A DNA stretch of 64,000 bases from Bradyrhizobium sp. AZCC 2176 (GTDB lineage Bacteria > Pseudomonadota > Alphaproteobacteria > Rhizobiales > Xanthobacteraceae). The stretch spans positions 744,001 to 808,000 of the forward strand of contig NZ_JAZHRX010000001.1 in the NCBI RefSeq assembly GCF_036924645.1, written 5' to 3'. A model generated the notes under the pieces. It saw nothing but the letters and a program-made list of their open reading frames with translations, was not told the origin of the DNA and did no database searches. The position numbers were made by a program, and so were the translations under genes. How positions within the stretch are numbered: position 1 is the first letter of the stretch; every line of letters begins with the position of its first letter. Of this stretch, positions 1 through 8,172 are shown one piece after another.

Positions 1-70
1 GGCAAAGGCGCCCTTGCGCCGTGCCCACCATCTTGATTGAACTGCCTGGATTGCTTTGAAATGGTGGGCA
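1..70. repeat. REP-like palindrome, GTGCCCACCA family
   Basis: TGCCCACCAT at 22-31 is the inverse of ATGGTGGGCA at 61-70. The flanking text (ggcaaaggcg, gcgccgtgcc) recurs in the element at 2270-2358. The element is cut by the window edge. Confidence 0.6.
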
Positions 71-139
71 TCCGCCTTCGCTCTCCGAGCTGCGGCGGAC
101 AGGCGCTTCTATCCTCCCTCTCCCGAACCGGTGACATTG

Positions 140-1492
140 ATGCCGCTTTACAGATTCCTGCTTGCTGCCGCGGCGTCCCTGTCCCTATCATCTCTCGCCA
201 TCGCCCAACCCGCCCCCGCACCGATCCGGCCTGCGGCGGTGCAACCGAGGCCGCCAGGCGCGGGCGTTCCCGGCCAGCCGGTCGCAAGGGCCCCATTGCC
301 CCGCGCCGCCGCCTGTCACAACGGCATGTCGTTCGACCGTTTCCTCGCTGACCTCAAGCAGCAGGCAGTGGCGGAAGGCGTCTCGCAGCGCGCGCTGGCG
401 GAAGCCGCACCCTACCTCGTCTATGACCAAAGCATCGTCAACCGCGACCGCGGCCAGCGCGTATTCGGCCAGGTGTTCACCGAGTTCGCACGAAACAGGG
501 CGTCCGACGGCGCGGCAAAAAATGCGCAGGCGCGAATCCGGATGCATGCGGCGGCGTTCGCGCGCGCCGAAAAGGAATATGGCGTGCCGCCCGCCGTGAT
601 CGCCGCATTCTGGGGGCTGGAGAGCAGTTTTGGCGCCGAGTTGGGCAAGCTGCATACGCTGCCGTCGCTGGTTTCGCTGGCTTATGATTGCCGCCGCTCG
701 GAGATGTTCAGCAAGGAAACCATCGCCGCCTTGAAGATCATCGACCGCGGCGATCTCACGGCTGGCGAGATGATCGGCTCATGGGCCGGCGAACTCGGCC
801 AGACGCAATTTCTGCCGACGCATTATTTCAACTATGCGGTGGACTATGACGGCGACGGCCACCGCAACATGCTGCGCAGCGTGCCCGACGTGATCGGCTC
901 GACCGCCAACTACATCGCCAACGGATTGAAGTGGCGGCGCGGCGAGCCATGGCTGCAGGAAGTGCGCGCGCCGCAGAATTTCCCGTGGGACCAGGCCGAC
1001 CTCACCGTCAAACTGCCGCGCGCAAAGTTCGCGCAGCTTGGCGTCACCTATCCCGACGGCCGCGCGCTGCCGAACGACGACCTGCCGGCGTCGCTGCTCT
1101 TGCCGATGGGCCGCACCGGACCGGCGTTTCTCGCCTACGCAAATTTCGCCGCCTATACCGAGTGGAACAACTCGCTGATCTATTCAACCACCGCGGGCTA
1201 TCTCGCCAGCCGAATCGCCGGCGCAGCGCCGATGCGGCAGCCATCCACGCCTGTCGCGCAATTGCCACTCAACGAGCTCAAGGAGCTGCAGCAGCTCTTG
1301 GTGCGCGCGGGCTTCAATGTCGGCAAGGTCGATGGCGTGATGGGGCAGTTGAGCCGCACGGCTGTGAAGGCGATGCAAGTGAAGTACGGCTTGCCGGCGG
1401 ATTCCTGGCCGACGGCGGAGCTGTTGGCGCGGATGCGCGGGCCGGGCGTGCAGGCGCAGCCGGCGGGCATGGTGATGCCGGCGGCGCGGTGA
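140..1492 (+). CDS. Lytic murein transglycosylase, MltB type, with C-terminal peptidoglycan-binding domain
   Basis: Product of 450 aa, predicted to cleave the MurNAc-GlcNAc bond of peptidoglycan in the periplasm. I start at the ATG at 140 because it opens a clean signal peptide (MPLYRFLLAAAASLSLSSLA) ending near AQP; an earlier in-frame start at 56 adds an unlikely leader that runs into a repeat. A Pro-rich linker follows, then the SLT/MltB fold with WGLESSFG (catalytic Glu about residue 161), GQTQFLPTHY and a DYDGDGHR loop. The last 75 residues match a PG_binding_1 domain (GFNVGKVDGVMGQLSRTAVK). A paralogue lies at 17115-18350. Family assignment is firm; the exact substrate is not. Confidence 0.9.
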   Translation: MPLYRFLLAAAASLSLSSLAIAQPAPAPIRPAAVQPRPPGAGVPGQPVARAPLPRAAACHNGMSFDRFLADLKQQAVAEGVSQRALAEAAPYLVYDQSIVNRDRGQRVFGQVFTEFARNRASDGAAKNAQARIRMHAAAFARAEKEYGVPPAVIAAFWGLESSFGAELGKLHTLPSLVSLAYDCRRSEMFSKETIAALKIIDRGDLTAGEMIGSWAGELGQTQFLPTHYFNYAVDYDGDGHRNMLRSVPDVIGSTANYIANGLKWRRGEPWLQEVRAPQNFPWDQADLTVKLPRAKFAQLGVTYPDGRALPNDDLPASLLLPMGRTGPAFLAYANFAAYTEWNNSLIYSTTAGYLASRIAGAAPMRQPSTPVAQLPLNELKELQQLLVRAGFNVGKVDGVMGQLSRTAVKAMQVKYGLPADSWPTAELLARMRGPGVQAQPAGMVMPAAR

Positions 1493-1503
1493 ACGAACTG
1501 CTC

Positions 1504-1621
1504 GTAGCCCGGATCGAGCGCAGCGAAATCCGGGACGGTGCCGCGTGCGCAGAACCCCGGATTGCGCGGAGCCTGTCATCGGGCGCGCATTCGCGCGACC
1601 CGTTGGCTCCATCTGGACTAC
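1504..1621. repeat. REP-like palindrome, GTAGCCCGGAT family
   Basis: GTAGCCCGGATCGAGCGCAG at the left is answered by an imperfect inverse ending in CATCTGGACTAC at the right, with ATCCGGG / CCCCGGAT as an inner pair. It fills the gap after the transglycosylase gene. The rest of the gap to 1748 shows no gene. Confidence 0.6.
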
Positions 1622-1748
1622 AGGCCGTGAAATAATTGACCGCAATCGCCACACCGCAAGTGTTGTATTTTCCCGCGCGCCGCCCCATCTCGCAAAAACA
1701 CCTCACCCTCCTTGAGGCAGTTAATCCCCATCACGAAAAGAGCATCAC

Positions 1749-2252
1749 ATGTCTTTCCATGACTTGACCGTGCCCGCCTTCCTGCAGATTCTCGGCAGCC
1801 TTTCCAGCCTGCTCACCAAGGCGGAAGCGCATTGCAAGGCGAAGAACATCCAGCCCGAGGTGCTGCTCAATGCCCGGCTTTACCCGGACATGTATCCGCT
1901 GACGCGGCAGGTGCAGACGGCCTGCGACTTCGCCGCAAAGACCTGCGCGCGCCTCACCGGCAGCGAGGTGCCACAGACGCCGGACACGGAAAAGAGTTTT
2001 GAAGAGCTGCAGCAGCGGATCGGGAAAGCGATCGACTATGTGAAGTCGTTCAAGCCGGCGCAGTTCGACGGCGGCGACACGCGGGAGGTGACGTTTCCCA
2101 TTGGCCCGAGCAACACCATGACGATGAAGGGCCGGCAATATCTCGTCAGCTTCGCCTTCCCGAACTTCTATTTCCATGCCGCCACCGCCCACGGCATTTT
2201 GCGCCACAACGGCGTCGAGATCGGCAAGCGGGATTTTCTCGGGGTGAGGTAA
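1749..2252 (+). CDS. DUF1993 family protein
   Basis: 167 aa, cytoplasmic, all-helical. The opening MSFHDLTVPAFLQILGSLSS, the NARLYPDMYPLTRQVQTACD segment (about residues 45-65) and the later PSNTMTMKGRQYL and FPNFYFHAATAHGILRHNGV segments are the pattern I associate with DUF1993, a DinB-like four-helix bundle family of unknown function. Length agrees with the family. It stands alone between two palindromic repeats. No catalytic role can be read from the sequence; a metal-dependent role like that of DinB relatives is only a guess. Confidence 0.85.
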   Translation: MSFHDLTVPAFLQILGSLSSLLTKAEAHCKAKNIQPEVLLNARLYPDMYPLTRQVQTACDFAAKTCARLTGSEVPQTPDTEKSFEELQQRIGKAIDYVKSFKPAQFDGGDTREVTFPIGPSNTMTMKGRQYLVSFAFPNFYFHAATAHGILRHNGVEIGKRDFLGVR

Positions 2253-2269
2253 CCCTTAGCTCAGGAACC

Positions 2270-2358
2270 GTAGGATGGGCAAAGCGAAGCCGTGCCCACC
2301 AGTCCGCGCGAGGAGCTAGATGGTGGGCACGGCGCCTGTGTGCCTTTGCCCACCCTAC
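2270..2358. repeat. REP-like palindrome, GTGCCCACCA family
   Basis: Outer arms GTAGGATGGGCAAAG and CTTTGCCCACCCTAC, inner arms CCGTGCCCACCA and TGGTGGGCACGG. It lies between convergent genes, immediately before the 3' end of the minus-strand gene at 2365. Confidence 0.75.
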
Positions 2359-2364
2359 AAAACC

Positions 2365-2805
2365 TTACCGCATCGTGATCGCCAGGCCGCTGAGGTCGGC
2401 GTTCGCCATCAATCCCACCTGGTGGCCGGTCAACTCCAGCACCGCGCCCTTCTGGTTGGTCAGCACGATCGCGCGCGCGCCGCGGCCTATCGCAAGGCCC
2501 GCGCCGGCCGCGCCATAGACGCCGGCAACGTCGGAGGGGCGATAGATGTTGCTGACGCGGCCGCGCAGTATCGTCTTCGAGCCGCCGAACACGAAGCCGT
2601 AATCCAGCCCGCCGGTCGACAGCGGGTATCGCCGTCCGCGGAAATCCAGCACGCCGCTGCCGCCGGAGCCGCCGATCACCCACCCCGCCTTGTAGATCGT
2701 GAGTTGCACGAAACCTTCGTCGGCACGCGCGGCGGAGGACAGCGTGACGCCGGCAATGGCCGCAAGCGCGAGCACGGCGGCACGAAGGGCGGATGGCATC
2801 TTCAT
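2365..2805 (-). CDS. Small exported Gly-rich protein, conserved hypothetical
   Basis: 146 aa from the ATG at 2805, chosen because it begins a signal peptide (MKMPSALRAAVLALAAIAGV, cut after SARA) and has a purine-rich site (GGAGAAGATATCG) just upstream. The mature part is rich in Gly and beta-type residues: GWVIGGSGGSGVLDFRGR, then VAGVYGAAGAGLAIGRGARA, ending LSGLAITMR. This resembles the small exported proteins of the DUF992 or DUF1134 (EipA) kind found in Rhizobiales, but I cannot decide between them. Probably periplasmic. Convergent with DUF1993 across a repeat. Confidence 0.7.
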   Translation of the reverse strand: MKMPSALRAAVLALAAIAGVTLSSAARADEGFVQLTIYKAGWVIGGSGGSGVLDFRGRRYPLSTGGLDYGFVFGGSKTILRGRVSNIYRPSDVAGVYGAAGAGLAIGRGARAIVLTNQKGAVLELTGHQVGLMANADLSGLAITMR

Positions 2806-3118
2806 CGATATCTTCTCCAGGGGAATTGGCGGGCCAGCGTACGGCGCCGATTGAGTCGTGATCGGCGGATTGTACCCTATCGGCCGGATGGGAAAAGTGC
2901 ATTGATGCCACGAGCATCGGCGCACCGCGGCGGCCCCGACACAATTTCATCGAGATCTGCCGGGTATCGGCGCGGCAATAGCTGCCCAAGCGAACAAAAT
3001 TATCTCCCCTGTGAACTGGATTACCCTCGCCGCGATCATTTCGCGCTAGCTACTCGCCCGGGGATTTCCTCGCACCGGCGCCATGCCTTTTTAAGACCTA
3101 TCGGCGGGTCGCAAGCGC

Positions 3119-3254
3119 CGCGCCGCTGCCTTTCCAGCGAGGCAGCGGCGCGTTAGAGCGGGATGACGCTTCTTCGAATCGTCATCCCGCTCTAACGCTT
3201 TGATTGGAGCATGATCTTTTCGGAAAACCGGTATCCACTTTTCCGGATCATGCT
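3119..3254. repeat. Block of three adjacent palindromes upstream of ridA
   Basis: Three inverted repeats follow each other: CGCGCCGCTGCC (3119-3130) with its inverse at 3141-3152; a 19-bp perfect pair, 3150-3168 with 3180-3198, around GTTAGAGCGGGATGACG; and AGCATGATC (3208-3216) with GATCATGCT (3246-3254). The last is the common rhizobial element with the core cttttcggaaaaccggtatc. The block ends 40 bp before the ridA start. Confidence 0.8.
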
Positions 3255-3293
3255 GTAGGCTCGAGACACCGAACCGTTCATGGAGAGCGTCAC

Positions 3294-3683
3294 ATGGCCC
3301 CGATCCAGCACTTCGCGCCGCCCGCCGGCATCAAGTCCCCGCCGCTCTCGTTCGCTACCCGCACCGGCGACCTGCTGTTCGTCTCGGGCATTCCGGGTTT
3401 TGACGACAAGGGCGCGCTGGCGGACGGCTTTGAGGCGCAGTTCGGCTTCGTCGTCGCCAACATCAAGCGCGTGCTCGGCGAGGCCGGCGCAACGTTTCGC
3501 GATCTCGTCAAGGTCAACGTGCTACTGACGCGCGCCTCCGACGTCGCCACGATGAACGTGCTGTATGCGTCCGCGTTCGGACCCGCGCCCTACCCCGCGC
3601 GCACCACCTGCGTGGTGCAGGCGCTGCCCGATCCGAAGATGCTGATCGAGATCGAAGCTGTTGCGTCACTGGCGAAGGCGTAG
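3294..3683 (+). CDS. RidA family protein (YjgF/YER057c/UK114)
   Basis: 129 aa, cytoplasmic. RidA proteins hydrolyse reactive enamine/imine intermediates released by PLP enzymes, or act as related deaminases. Visible family marks: GDLLFVSGIPGF near residue 25, DKGALADGFEAQFGFVVANI, GATFRDLVKVNVLLTR, and the C-terminal PYPARTTCVVQALPDPKMLIEIEAVA. In classical RidA the Arg of the YPARTT/C segment contacts substrate carboxylate, and it is present here. The ATG at 3294 is preceded by GGAGAGCGTCAC. The in-frame extension upstream to 3204 lies inside a repeat and was rejected. Confidence 0.88.
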   Translation: MAPIQHFAPPAGIKSPPLSFATRTGDLLFVSGIPGFDDKGALADGFEAQFGFVVANIKRVLGEAGATFRDLVKVNVLLTRASDVATMNVLYASAFGPAPYPARTTCVVQALPDPKMLIEIEAVASLAKA

Positions 3684-3689
3684 GACGCA

Positions 3690-4235
3690 TTACGGCTTCG
3701 GCATCGTTTCCTTCAACTGATCGCCGACGAAATTGGCGGCATGGCGATAGGCGGCATCGTTGTCGCCGCGAAACGTCACCGTTCGCCGCATCAGCAATTT
3801 CTCGGCTTCGAGATCGAGCAACTGAATTTCGCCCCATTGCACCAGCGTGCTCATCTTGCGGATGCCGCCATAGACTACAAGCCGCGCGCCGGCCCGGCGG
3901 GCGGCGGCGATGAAAACCTCCTGCGACATGCTGGTGGCGGTGCAGGGATGATCGGGACATTCGATCGCCACCACGCGATAGTCGCCCTGGGCGGCCAGAT
4001 TATCGCGCAGCAATTTTGCAAACGACGCCACACGGGCGCGATGCTCCGCGCTCTGGTCCGCGACCTCTCCGGAGGTGTCGAAATAATCGAAATCCGCTAC
4101 CGCCACTGCAATCGGCGCGGCAGCGGGCGATCCGCCCGATGGAAACGACAGCGCGGCTACCGCGCACAGCATCAGCACGGCCCTTGCGCCGCTGCGCAGG
4201 CTTAGCGCGCACCATCGAGTTGCTGCACGCATCAT
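3690..4235 (-). CDS. DUF2380 family exported protein
   Basis: 181 aa with an N-terminal signal or anchor sequence (hydrophobic ARAVLMLCAVAALSFP). The mature part begins PIAVAVADFDYFDTSGE, followed by KLLRDNLAAQGDYRVV, a two-Cys stretch IECPDHPCTA and AAARRAGARLVVYGGIRKMS. This is the pattern of DUF2380, which resembles the periplasmic component fold that reports a per-enzyme value (FlgO/TolB-N-like); function unknown. The start ATG at 4235 has GGAGACGAAGC upstream. Its end is only 6 bp from the convergent ridA end. Confidence 0.8.
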   Translation of the reverse strand: MMRAATRWCALSLRSGARAVLMLCAVAALSFPSGGSPAAAPIAVAVADFDYFDTSGEVADQSAEHRARVASFAKLLRDNLAAQGDYRVVAIECPDHPCTATSMSQEVFIAAARRAGARLVVYGGIRKMSTLVQWGEIQLLDLEAEKLLMRRTVTFRGDNDAAYRHAANFVGDQLKETMPKP

Positions 4236-4437
4236 GCTTCGTCTCCTTCACCTGCGACGTTGGCATCGCTTGCCGGGCCTGAATCATACCAGCGTACGGG
4301 GATTTCGCTAAGCCATTCCTGCGATGGTGAGCACGCTTGCGCTCTGCCTACCCTACGAAACTGCCGTCCCTTACCCATCTTGTACAAACGGGCACGCTTG
4401 CTATCCTCCGCCAAAATCAAGCAAGAGGAAACGCCCC

Positions 4438-5205
4438 ATGCCCCTTCTCCAGAATCATATCGCCGTCGTCACCGGTGCAGGCTCCGGCATCGGGCGCGCC
4501 ATCGCGATCGGTTACGCCCGCGAGGGCGCGCGCGTCGTGCTGCTCGACAGGGAAGAGAAGGCGGCGGCGGAGGCTGCCAAGGAAATCCGCGACGCCGGCG
4601 GAAGTGCCGAAAGCTTTGCACTCGACGTCGCCAGGCGCGAAGACTGCGTCGCGATGGCCAAGCAAATCGCCGACAAGGTCGGGCAGGTTTCGATCCTCGT
4701 CAACAATGCCGGCATCGTCCGCCGCAACGGCATGCTGGGCGCGGCAGAGGCCGTCATCAACGACTGGGAAGACATCATCGCGGTCAACCTCACGGGTGTT
4801 TTCAATGTGACGCATGCCTTTCTCGCGCCGCTGCGCGCCAGCAAGGGACGCATCGTCAATATCGGCTCGATCCAGTCCTTCGTCCATGTACGCACGCCGA
4901 GCTCGCCGGCCTACACCGCCTCCAAGCACGGCGTGCTCGGCTTCACCAAGGCGCTCGCTGCCGAACTCGGCAAGGAAGGCGTCCGCGTCAACGCGATCGG
5001 CCCGGGCTTCATCGCGACGCCCTTGAACGCCAATGCCCGCGCCAACAATCCGGACCTGGTGAAGACCTTCATGGATCATACCCCGCTGGGCCGCGCCGGC
5101 ACCGCGGAGGACATCGTCGGGCCTGCGATCTTCCTCGCCTCCGATTTGTCGGCCTATGTCTCCGGATCGATCGTGATGGTCGATGGCGGTTATCGAGCTG
5201 TGTGA
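4438..5205 (+). CDS. SDR family NAD(P)-dependent oxidoreductase
   Basis: 255 aa classical short-chain dehydrogenase. Visible: cofactor motif TGAGSGIG (12-19), NNAG (89-92), catalytic Ser144 in NIGSIQS, Tyr159 and Lys163 in YTASK, and the C-terminal SGSIVMVDGGY. An acidic residue after the second strand (VVLLDREE, Asp37) suggests NAD(H) rather than NADP(H). The ATG at 4438 has an AAGAGGAAA site; upstream in-frame sequence is repeat-like. The stop is 7 bp before the P450 start, so the two are almost surely co-transcribed. Likely oxidises or reduces the P450 substrate or product; the compound is unknown. Confidence 0.9.
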   Translation: MPLLQNHIAVVTGAGSGIGRAIAIGYAREGARVVLLDREEKAAAEAAKEIRDAGGSAESFALDVARREDCVAMAKQIADKVGQVSILVNNAGIVRRNGMLGAAEAVINDWEDIIAVNLTGVFNVTHAFLAPLRASKGRIVNIGSIQSFVHVRTPSSPAYTASKHGVLGFTKALAAELGKEGVRVNAIGPGFIATPLNANARANNPDLVKTFMDHTPLGRAGTAEDIVGPAIFLASDLSAYVSGSIVMVDGGYRAV

Positions 5206-5212
5206 GCAGATC

Positions 5213-6385
5213 ATGTCCAACGCACAGCATTTCGACATCGACGTACCGAGCTTCTGGGCCGACCCCTACCCCGCGCTTGCGCAGATGCGCAAGGAGGCGC
5301 CGATCGCCTTCGTGCCGCAGCTCGGCTCCACCGTGTTCACCCGTCGCGACGACATCTTCACCCAGGAAAAGCGGATCGACGTGTTCTCCTCGCACCAGCC
5401 GAACGGGCTGATGAATGTGCTGATGGGCCACAACATGATGCGCAAGGATGGCGAGGCGCACATGACGGAGCGGCAGGCGATGTTTCCCGCCGTATCTCCG
5501 CGCACGGTGCGCGACACCTGGGTCCGGCAGTTTCAGGCCCACGCCGAGCGCATCCTCGACGAACTCGCGCCAAAAGGCTCTGCCGACCTCTGCAAAGCGC
5601 TGGCGCTGCCGCTGTCGGCCGAATGCCTGAAGGACGTCACCGGGCTCACCAACATGCGCTACCAGGACATGGACGCGTGGTCACAGGCAATGATCGACGG
5701 CATCGCCAACTACACCGGCAACAAGGAGGTCGAGGCGCGCTGCCATGCGGCGACATCAGGCATCGATGCCGCGATCGACGACATGATTCCGGTGGTGAAG
5801 AAACACCCGAACACCTCGATCCTCGGCGTGCTGCTGGCTTCAGGCCAGAACATGGAAAGCATCCGCGCCAACATCAAGCTCGCAATTTCGGGCGGCCAGA
5901 ACGAGCCGCGCGACGCGATATCAGGCGCGACCTGGGCGCTGCTGACGCATCCTGACCAGCTCGCGCTGGTGCGCGAGGGCAAGGTAAAATGGATCGACGT
6001 CTTCGAGGAATATGCGCGCTGGATCGCACCGATCCAGATGTCGCCGCGCCGCGTCGCCAAGCCGTGGAGCTATGCAGGCGTCGACTTCGAGCCTGAGGAC
6101 CGCGTGTTCTTCATGTTCGGCTCGGCCAATCGGGACGAGGCCTGCTTTGCCGAGCCCGACCGTTTCGACATCACGCGCGATACGCAAAAGAGCATCGCCT
6201 TCGGGGCCGGCCCGCATTATTGCGCCGGCGCGTTCGCCTCCCGCGCCATGGTGGCCGACGTCGCGCTGCCGAGCGTGTTCGCGCGGTTGAAAGGCCTGCG
6301 GCTCGACGGGAGCGAACCGGTGCGAATCGGCGGCTGGGCGTTTCGCGGCCTGCTCAACCTGCCGGTGAAGTGGGACGCCGGCTGA
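5213..6385 (+). CDS. Cytochrome P450 with atypical I-helix
   Basis: 390 aa soluble bacterial P450. The heme-binding loop FGAGPHYCAGAFASR supplies the Cys thiolate near residue 345, and the K-helix ExxR is in FEEYARW. The region that should hold the I-helix acid-Thr pair reads ISGGQNEPRDAISGATW: there is no Thr at the usual place, so proton delivery to bound oxygen must differ from standard P450s, or the enzyme uses another mechanism. It follows the SDR gene by 7 bp with AGCAGATC before the ATG. No ferredoxin or reductase is adjacent. Downstream, GCCCGGC (6433-6439) and GCCGGGC (6448-6454) form a hairpin without a T run. Confidence 0.92.
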   Translation: MSNAQHFDIDVPSFWADPYPALAQMRKEAPIAFVPQLGSTVFTRRDDIFTQEKRIDVFSSHQPNGLMNVLMGHNMMRKDGEAHMTERQAMFPAVSPRTVRDTWVRQFQAHAERILDELAPKGSADLCKALALPLSAECLKDVTGLTNMRYQDMDAWSQAMIDGIANYTGNKEVEARCHAATSGIDAAIDDMIPVVKKHPNTSILGVLLASGQNMESIRANIKLAISGGQNEPRDAISGATWALLTHPDQLALVREGKVKWIDVFEEYARWIAPIQMSPRRVAKPWSYAGVDFEPEDRVFFMFGSANRDEACFAEPDRFDITRDTQKSIAFGAGPHYCAGAFASRAMVADVALPSVFARLKGLRLDGSEPVRIGGWAFRGLLNLPVKWDAG

Positions 6386-6657
6386 TCGTTGCAGATAGTC
6401 ATGAAGCCGACTTCTATTTCGGCCGCGCGAAAGCCCGGCGAATGTGTGCCGGGCGAACGCAAATATACGCTTTGGGGAGAAAGCGGCATTCTTAGTCAAT
6501 GCTTCACGGTCGTCCATTCCGGGCAATTACCGTCAGGCTTGCTGACGGAATTCAGTGCCACAGCGTCGCTTTCTGATCACACCGTCTTCTTAGGCTCCAC
6601 GTCTCGCTGCTACGCCGATCGCGCGGATCAAGAGCGCTCGATATGTGCTGCCAATTC

Positions 6658-6882
6658 CTAGGAGCGGGAGTTAGGCTGCCGTTGCTTCGTTATCTCGTTG
6701 AGCGCGCTATGTGCGACGGCCCTCAATCCGCCCAAGGTGGTGTTTCCCCTCTTCGCGCTGAGCTTTAGCTTTTGGGCGATGTAGCGACGTCGTTCGTGAT
6801 CGCCGCCGTTGGGGAAGATGGTGCAAGTCTCTTCCAGAACGAAGTCCATGTTGGCAATCGTACGATCATCCAATCTGGTCAT
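6658..6882 (-). CDS. Small conserved hypothetical protein
   Basis: 74 aa from the ATG at 6882 (MTRLDDRTIANMDFVLEETC...), preceded by a good GGAGAGGTAGTGCC site. It contains GGDHERRRYIAQKLKLSAKRG and RAVAHSALNEI, a charged helical protein with no signal or membrane segment. I recall similar short proteins in Bradyrhizobium, often several per genome, of unknown function. The upstream in-frame extension to 7035 has no ribosome site and overlaps the divergent promoter zone, so I did not use it. Confidence 0.7.
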   Translation of the reverse strand: MTRLDDRTIANMDFVLEETCTIFPNGGDHERRRYIAQKLKLSAKRGNTTLGGLRAVAHSALNEITKQRQPNSRS

Positions 6883-7035
6883 GGCACTACCTCTCCGGGC
6901 ACTTGTGGTGAATCGACATCCTTTGCGAGCGATAGGACGGTTCTGATGATAGCAAATTCGGGAAAAAGTGGAATAAAATTGGAACCGCTGGGGGTGGACA
7001 GCACTTGAATCGCGTGAGTTGCAGGATGCGCGCAT

Positions 7036-7383
7036 ATGCCAAAGACTGACTTCTCACCCGGCGTGGTACCCTATGGGGCGGATGAAACCGTCTACCTTGT
7101 CGTAGATAGCTTTTCTAACGGTACGGTTTACCGAGAAACCGAGATCGAAAAAGCCGACATTGAAACCATCGTCGGCGATCTACTTTCCGGCCAATATAAT
7201 AGCCCCGTCTGCATCGTGGCGTTCAACACGCTCGAACACTGGTCCGAAGATGTTTCTTCGGATATGGCGGCCGAAATCCAGATGCGCTGCGACATGGATC
7301 GTGTGCCGGTGCCGGATCATCTGATCGACTTTGTGCAGACCCACATCCATCCCTTGCGCCAGTTGACCCTTCGGCTCATCTAA
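7036..7383 (+). CDS. Conserved hypothetical protein, acidic
   Basis: 115 aa, soluble, acidic, with ADETVYLVVDSFSNGTVYRE, ADIETIVGDLLSGQYNSP and FNTLEHWSEDVSSDMAAEIQ. The pattern matches a small Rhizobiales family I have seen without a function; it carries no recognised catalytic motif. It starts at the ATG at 7036, divergent from the 74-aa gene with a gap of 153 bp, so the two may share a regulatory region. The protein ends close to the convergent small membrane protein gene. Confidence 0.72.
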   Translation: MPKTDFSPGVVPYGADETVYLVVDSFSNGTVYRETEIEKADIETIVGDLLSGQYNSPVCIVAFNTLEHWSEDVSSDMAAEIQMRCDMDRVPVPDHLIDFVQTHIHPLRQLTLRLI

Positions 7384-7445
7384 TACCGGGATCATCTGTC
7401 GGCCCCAAGGCGCGCTTCAGCAGCGCTCAGCCGAACGCGCGCGTA

Positions 7446-7676
7446 TCACGGCGTCTCCCGGCCATCGCCCTGATCGCCGTTCAGCGGAAGCAGACGCATG
7501 TGCTGAAAAAACACCCAGCGCATGGCGAGGCATCGGAGGTAGCCTCCGATGGTCCCGCACACGGCGAGAAGGATGATGTAGGCGGGGTGATACTCGCCGC
7601 CCCACCACAGCATCCCGCCGATCCAGAAGATGGTGAAGAAGACGGCGGCGAGCTTCAATCGCCTGGCCTGATCCAT
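7446..7676 (-). CDS. Small two-segment membrane protein
   Basis: 76 aa from the ATG at 7676, preceded by a strong GGAGGGATGCC site. Two hydrophobic segments are seen: LKLAAVFFTIFWIGGMLWWG and AYIILLAVCGTIGGYLRCLA, with a short charged tail. Likely an inner-membrane protein; no family is recognised. The longer in-frame extension to 7904 is poor in composition and lacks a ribosome site. Confidence 0.65.
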   Translation of the reverse strand: MDQARRLKLAAVFFTIFWIGGMLWWGGEYHPAYIILLAVCGTIGGYLRCLAMRWVFFQHMRLLPLNGDQGDGRETP

Positions 7677-8172
7677 GGCATCCCTCCGATGGTGACATCC
7701 GATGCCATCATGGACGCCACTGCCTCGCCGCACCGTGAGGCGTATCACGTCGTGCTCGAATCCAGGCGGCTGGAACCATAAATCCGGAGTGGTTGGTGGA
7801 CGTCCGCTTTGACACGCATTCCGGACCCAAGTCGGACATCGCGTGAGGTCCGAAAAGTGCAGTGGAAAAGCTTTCGCCCGAAGTGCTGAATAGCGCTTGC
7901 CCATTCAGCGCCCGCACCATCCCACGCGCGCAGCTCTATATGTTCGACGGCAAGAGCACAGCCCGATGTGCTCGGCCATGAGCGAGTGGTGCAATGAGCT
8001 TCGCAATTTCATTCGTACGAGACGCGCGGAAAGAACGTTTCTGGGAATAGCGGCGGGCGCTTGGGAGCAAAGAAGTCAAAGGCAAATTGGCGCCTGCCAT
8101 AAAAGGAAAACGGGAGGAACGTCTGCCCTGACGGGCTCTTTCCTTCCTTGGGGCAATCAGGAGGAGGCTACC
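7677..8172. other. Gene-free stretch upstream of the SMP-30-like gene
   Basis: About 500 bp with only short, composition-poor frames. It should contain the promoters of the small membrane protein (minus) and of the beta-propeller gene (plus). I see no repeat, RNA gene or recognisable gene remnant. Confidence 0.5.

Noticed and set aside
4260..5411. 383-codon plus-strand ORF
   Set aside because: Alternate frame of the SDR gene; composition is Arg-rich and repetitive, while the SDR frame has every family motif.
6389..6661. 90-codon ORF after the P450 gene
   Set aside because: Starts with TTG directly after the P450 stop, shows no motif and contains hairpins; not supported as a gene.
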